From NCBI GenBank assembly GCA_910575755.1, contig CAJTFO010000002.1:1-64000 (forward strand): DNA of 64,000 nucleotides. Direction: 5' to 3'. Within the stretch, counting starts at the first letter, position 1. Each line of letters opens with the position of its first letter. The stretch comes from Desulfovibrionaceae bacterium. GTDB taxonomy: Bacteria; Desulfobacterota; Desulfovibrionia; Desulfovibrionales; Desulfovibrionaceae. The position numbers and the translations under genes were made by a program. The notes beneath the pieces are model-generated. The model worked only from the letters and a program-made list of their open reading frames with translations. It was not told the origin of the DNA and searched no databases. Below, piece by piece: positions 61,847 to 64,000 of this stretch.

Positions 61847-62509
61847 TTACTCATTCAGATAACTCTCAAACAGAATATCTTCAATCTTGCCCTGGGTCAG
61901 ATAGTCGTTGAGCACGGCGGTCAGATCCTGCTTGATGGCCGTGGCGTTCCTGGCGTCCGTGAGGTACGCGCTGCTTTTGCTGCGCAGATAGTAATAGATG
62001 GCGTCACGCAGGGAAATCATCTTGTGGTCCATTTCCTTGCCCAGGCCATTGTGTTTGCTCAGGGTGGAAAATTTGCAGATCAGGAAGCGGCTTTCCCCCC
62101 GGGCGTCGGTGCTGGGCACCACAAAGGGCGCAAACTCCTTGATGTGCTCGGTCTCAGGCTGTGTGGCGGGCTTGGAAGGCACCACGACGACCTCAGGCGC
62201 GGGAGCTTCGGGCGGGGGGGGCGGCGGCGTGCGCAGAAGCCACCAGGCCGCCACGCCCAGAACCAGCAGCAGCGCCGTGCCGGCCATGATGATCAGCTTT
62301 TTTTTCTTGTTGCTGTTCCGGGCGGATGGGTCACTGTCGGGCAGGGTGGGAACGTCGCTCTCCTGCACGGCAGGCGTTTCCTCTTTCGGCGCCTGCAGAA
62401 AGGGAGCGTCGTCCAGATCCAGCTCTACCTTGGTCTGGACGGGGTCGGCTCCCTGGCGAACCTGCACGTCTTCCTTGGGGGGAGCTTTGAGATCGGTTTC
62501 ATCTGCCAC
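61847..62509 (-). CDS. fliL: FliL family flagellar basal-body-associated protein
   Basis: FliL is an inner-membrane protein next to the flagellar stator that helps torque generation. The 220-residue protein has a long acidic cytosolic N-terminus (about 1-75), one membrane helix (LIIMAGTALLLVLGVAAWWLL, about 77-97), a Pro-rich linker and the conserved periplasmic domain with MDHKMISLRDAIYYYLRSKS (about 163-182) and the terminal GKIEDILFESYLNE. I chose GTG 62509, preceded by GGGAG at 7 bases; the ATG at 62554 lacks a ribosome-binding site. The N-terminal extension is longer than in E. coli. Confidence 0.85.
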   Translation of the reverse strand: MADETDLKAPPKEDVQVRQGADPVQTKVELDLDDAPFLQAPKEETPAVQESDVPTLPDSDPSARNSNKKKKLIIMAGTALLLVLGVAAWWLLRTPPPPPPEAPAPEVVVVPSKPATQPETEHIKEFAPFVVPSTDARGESRFLICKFSTLSKHNGLGKEMDHKMISLRDAIYYYLRSKSSAYLTDARNATAIKQDLTAVLNDYLTQGKIEDILFESYLNE

Positions 62510-62698
62510 GAGTATACTCCCGGATAGCCCGAAAAGCTGCGGGACTTCCCGCATTGCCGCGCAAAAACACCCTCTGCCGCCGCAACGCCGCTGCTCTGAA
62601 CGCTGTCAGGCAACGCGCCGCGGGGCGTGGGCCGTGGAAGTTGCGCGGGCCGGAGAAAGTGCCGGCGGCCCCTTGAGATAAATACGGCCCGTGCCGCG

Positions 62699-63079
62699 TT
62701 ACGGAAAAATCTTGTCGATTTTCTGCTTCATGGTGTCGGCGGTGAACGGCTTGACGATGTAATTGGACACCTTGGCCTGCACCGCTTCGATGATGTTTTC
62801 CTGCTGGGCCTCGGCCGTGACCATCAGAAACGGAATCTCGGCAAACTGTTCGCTGTCGCGCACCTTGCGCAGCAGCTCAATGCCGGTCATCTGGGGCATA
62901 TTCCAGTCCGAAACGATGAATTCTATTTTTTCACGGTTGAGTATTTCCCAGGCCGTGGTGCCGTCGTCGGCCTCTATCACGTTGGTAAAGCCGAGCTGGC
63001 GCAGAATGTTGCGCACAATGCGGCGCATGGTGGAAAAGTCGTCTACAATGAGAACGCGCATATCGGGATTGTAAGGCAT
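62699..63079 (-). CDS. cheY: CheY-like chemotaxis response regulator
   Basis: The 126-residue protein is a single receiver domain: MRVLIVDDFSTMRRIVRNIL with the acidic pair, phosphorylated Asp in FIVSDWNMPQMTG (about residue 59), Thr in LMVTAEAQ and Lys in YIVKPF. It closely resembles enterobacterial CheY, which binds the flagellar switch after phosphorylation by CheA. GGAGTATTC lies before the ATG. It lies between fliA and fliL on the same strand. Confidence 0.93.
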   Translation of the reverse strand: MPYNPDMRVLIVDDFSTMRRIVRNILRQLGFTNVIEADDGTTAWEILNREKIEFIVSDWNMPQMTGIELLRKVRDSEQFAEIPFLMVTAEAQQENIIEAVQAKVSNYIVKPFTADTMKQKIDKIFP

Positions 63080-63166
63080 GATGAATACTCCTTCGTGTAG
63101 TCCGGGCGAAGCGGCGGAGCACGGGCGCGCTCATGCCGCTTCGCAAAATTTGTCTGTGCGTTTTCG

Positions 63167-63949
63167 CTACATTTCCGCAGAGTCGCCGTACAGGCTGACG
63201 AACTCTTTGCGCAGACGGCTCAGGGCCTGTGAATGCAACTGTGAAACGCGGCCTTCGGTAATGCCCATAATTTCAGCCGTTTCACGCATGTTCAATTCGT
63301 CTGTGTAGTATAGGGAGAGTACCAGCTTTTCTCTGGGCGTCAAGCGTTCAATCAGCGGCGCCACGCGTTCCACAAGCTCGCGCATGGCCGTATTGCTGTA
63401 TGGTTCGCCGCCGCTTTCCGGTCCCTCGCCGGCCAGGGTGTCCTGAATGGCGTCCAGAGAAAGCCACAGCTGGTTCTGGAGGGCTTCCAGCCCCTGACGC
63501 ACGTCGCGCAGCTCCAGCCCGGTGATATCCTGGAGTTCTTCTTCAGTGGCCTGGCGGCCCTGTTCGTGCTCCACCTTGCGCATGGCCTCGTCCAGCACGC
63601 GCACGCGCTGGCGCAGGGAACGGGGGAACCAGTCCAGCCGCCGCAGTTCGTCCAGCATGGCCCCGCGGATGCGGTTTTCCGCGTAGGTTTCAAAGCGGAT
63701 GCCCAGCTGTGGCCGGAATTTGCCGAGAGCTTCCATCAGTCCGAGCGTGCCGGAGCTGATCATTTCGCTCAGCTCCACGCTGCGGGGCAGTTTGGCCTTG
63801 AGCCGTAATGCCAGAAAACGGATCTTGGGCGCATAATGGCGGACCACATCTTCCTGTTCAGCCGGGGAGAAATCTTCCCAGACTGTGGCGCCGGTTTCAA
63901 GCGCTTCCCAGGGGCTTGCCTCTTGTGCCTGCGCTGTGCCGGTTTTCAT
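63167..63949 (-). CDS. fliA: Flagellar sigma factor FliA (sigma-28)
   Basis: FliA directs transcription of late flagellar and chemotaxis genes. The 260-residue protein has region 2 (LALRLKAKLPRSVELSEMIS, ALGKFRPQLGIRFETYAENR, RGAMLDELRRLDWFPRSLR), region 3 and region 4 with the helix-turn-helix LNMRETAEIMGITEGRVSQL (about 219-238). GGAAAGGAACGAC precedes the ATG at 63949. It is the first of five genes transcribed toward 61057. Length is typical. Confidence 0.96.
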   Translation of the reverse strand: MKTGTAQAQEASPWEALETGATVWEDFSPAEQEDVVRHYAPKIRFLALRLKAKLPRSVELSEMISSGTLGLMEALGKFRPQLGIRFETYAENRIRGAMLDELRRLDWFPRSLRQRVRVLDEAMRKVEHEQGRQATEEELQDITGLELRDVRQGLEALQNQLWLSLDAIQDTLAGEGPESGGEPYSNTAMRELVERVAPLIERLTPREKLVLSLYYTDELNMRETAEIMGITEGRVSQLHSQALSRLRKEFVSLYGDSAEM

Positions 63950-63967
63950 GTGTCGTTCCTTTCCGAT

Positions 63968-64000
63968 TCATTCCTCTTTTTCAGGCATGCCCGTATGCCT
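63968..64000 (-). CDS. C-terminal end of a gene upstream of fliA
   Basis: Ten open codons (reading RHTGMPEKEE) end at a TGA 18 bases before the fliA start. In relatives fliA often follows the MinD-like flhG gene, so this may be its last part, but the piece is too short to identify. Confidence 0.3.
   Translation of the reverse strand, partial: RHTGMPEKEE

Overview
The window looks like a chromosome segment of a GC-rich sulfate-reducing bacterium of the Desulfovibrio group. It carries sulfate adenylyltransferase (sat) and the membrane complex genes dsrMKJOP, a fused AccA-AccD carboxyltransferase and a flagellar fliA-cheY-fliL block, together with housekeeping genes (rpsB-tsf, rpsL-rpsG-fusA, typA, argJ, moeA, rlmN, ssb). 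The species call is inference; no rRNA gene is present.

Layout. 1-6.2 kb is accessory DNA: IS630-type transposase pieces, a RhuM-family gene, a HipBA-type toxin-antitoxin pair, a tyrosine integrase with an internal deletion, an initiator-tRNA-like 3' fragment, and a strongly AT-rich membrane acyltransferase interrupted by a (CT)21 tract (phase-variable, currently out of frame). 6.2-10 kb holds rpsB, tsf and a TerC-CBS membrane protein. 10-16.6 kb (minus strand) holds moeA, a NeuB-type synthase, an LIC12162-type transferase, a Sel1-repeat protein and a kinase/phosphatase of the PFK-2/FBPase-2 type; three of these are joined by ATGA overlaps. 16.7-22.8 kb holds the str genes, argJ, a lipoprotein and htpX.

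22.8-38 kb is a surface-molecule region: asnB, two related GT4 glycosyltransferases flanking a deacetylase, and an alpha-oxoamine synthase on the minus strand. Divergent from these are a polyketide-synthase-like AT-ACP-(KR-like)-DH protein with no ketosynthase, a TolC-type channel, a periplasmic adaptor and a flippase. I regard this as the best candidate for an undescribed system: an ACP-bound acyl group condensed with an amino acid by the oxoamine synthase, then attached or exported with a glycan.

38-42 kb holds a Fe-S/cytochrome b pair without a catalytic subunit, rlmN, and an HD protein whose nucleotidyltransferase domain has lost its catalytic motifs. 42-51.2 kb is the energy-metabolism block (dsrP-O-J-K-M, an RsbRD-like gene, a VKOR-thioredoxin fusion, sat with an HcpR-like operator). 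51.4-57.1 kb (minus strand) is an acyl-CoA carboxylase operon ending in ssb. 57.2-60.8 kb holds purine nucleoside phosphorylase, typA and a secreted protein. 61-64 kb is the flagellar regulatory cluster. A ~120-base intergenic element occurs twice (about 21.25 and 60.84 kb). No CRISPR array, complete tRNA or rRNA gene was seen.
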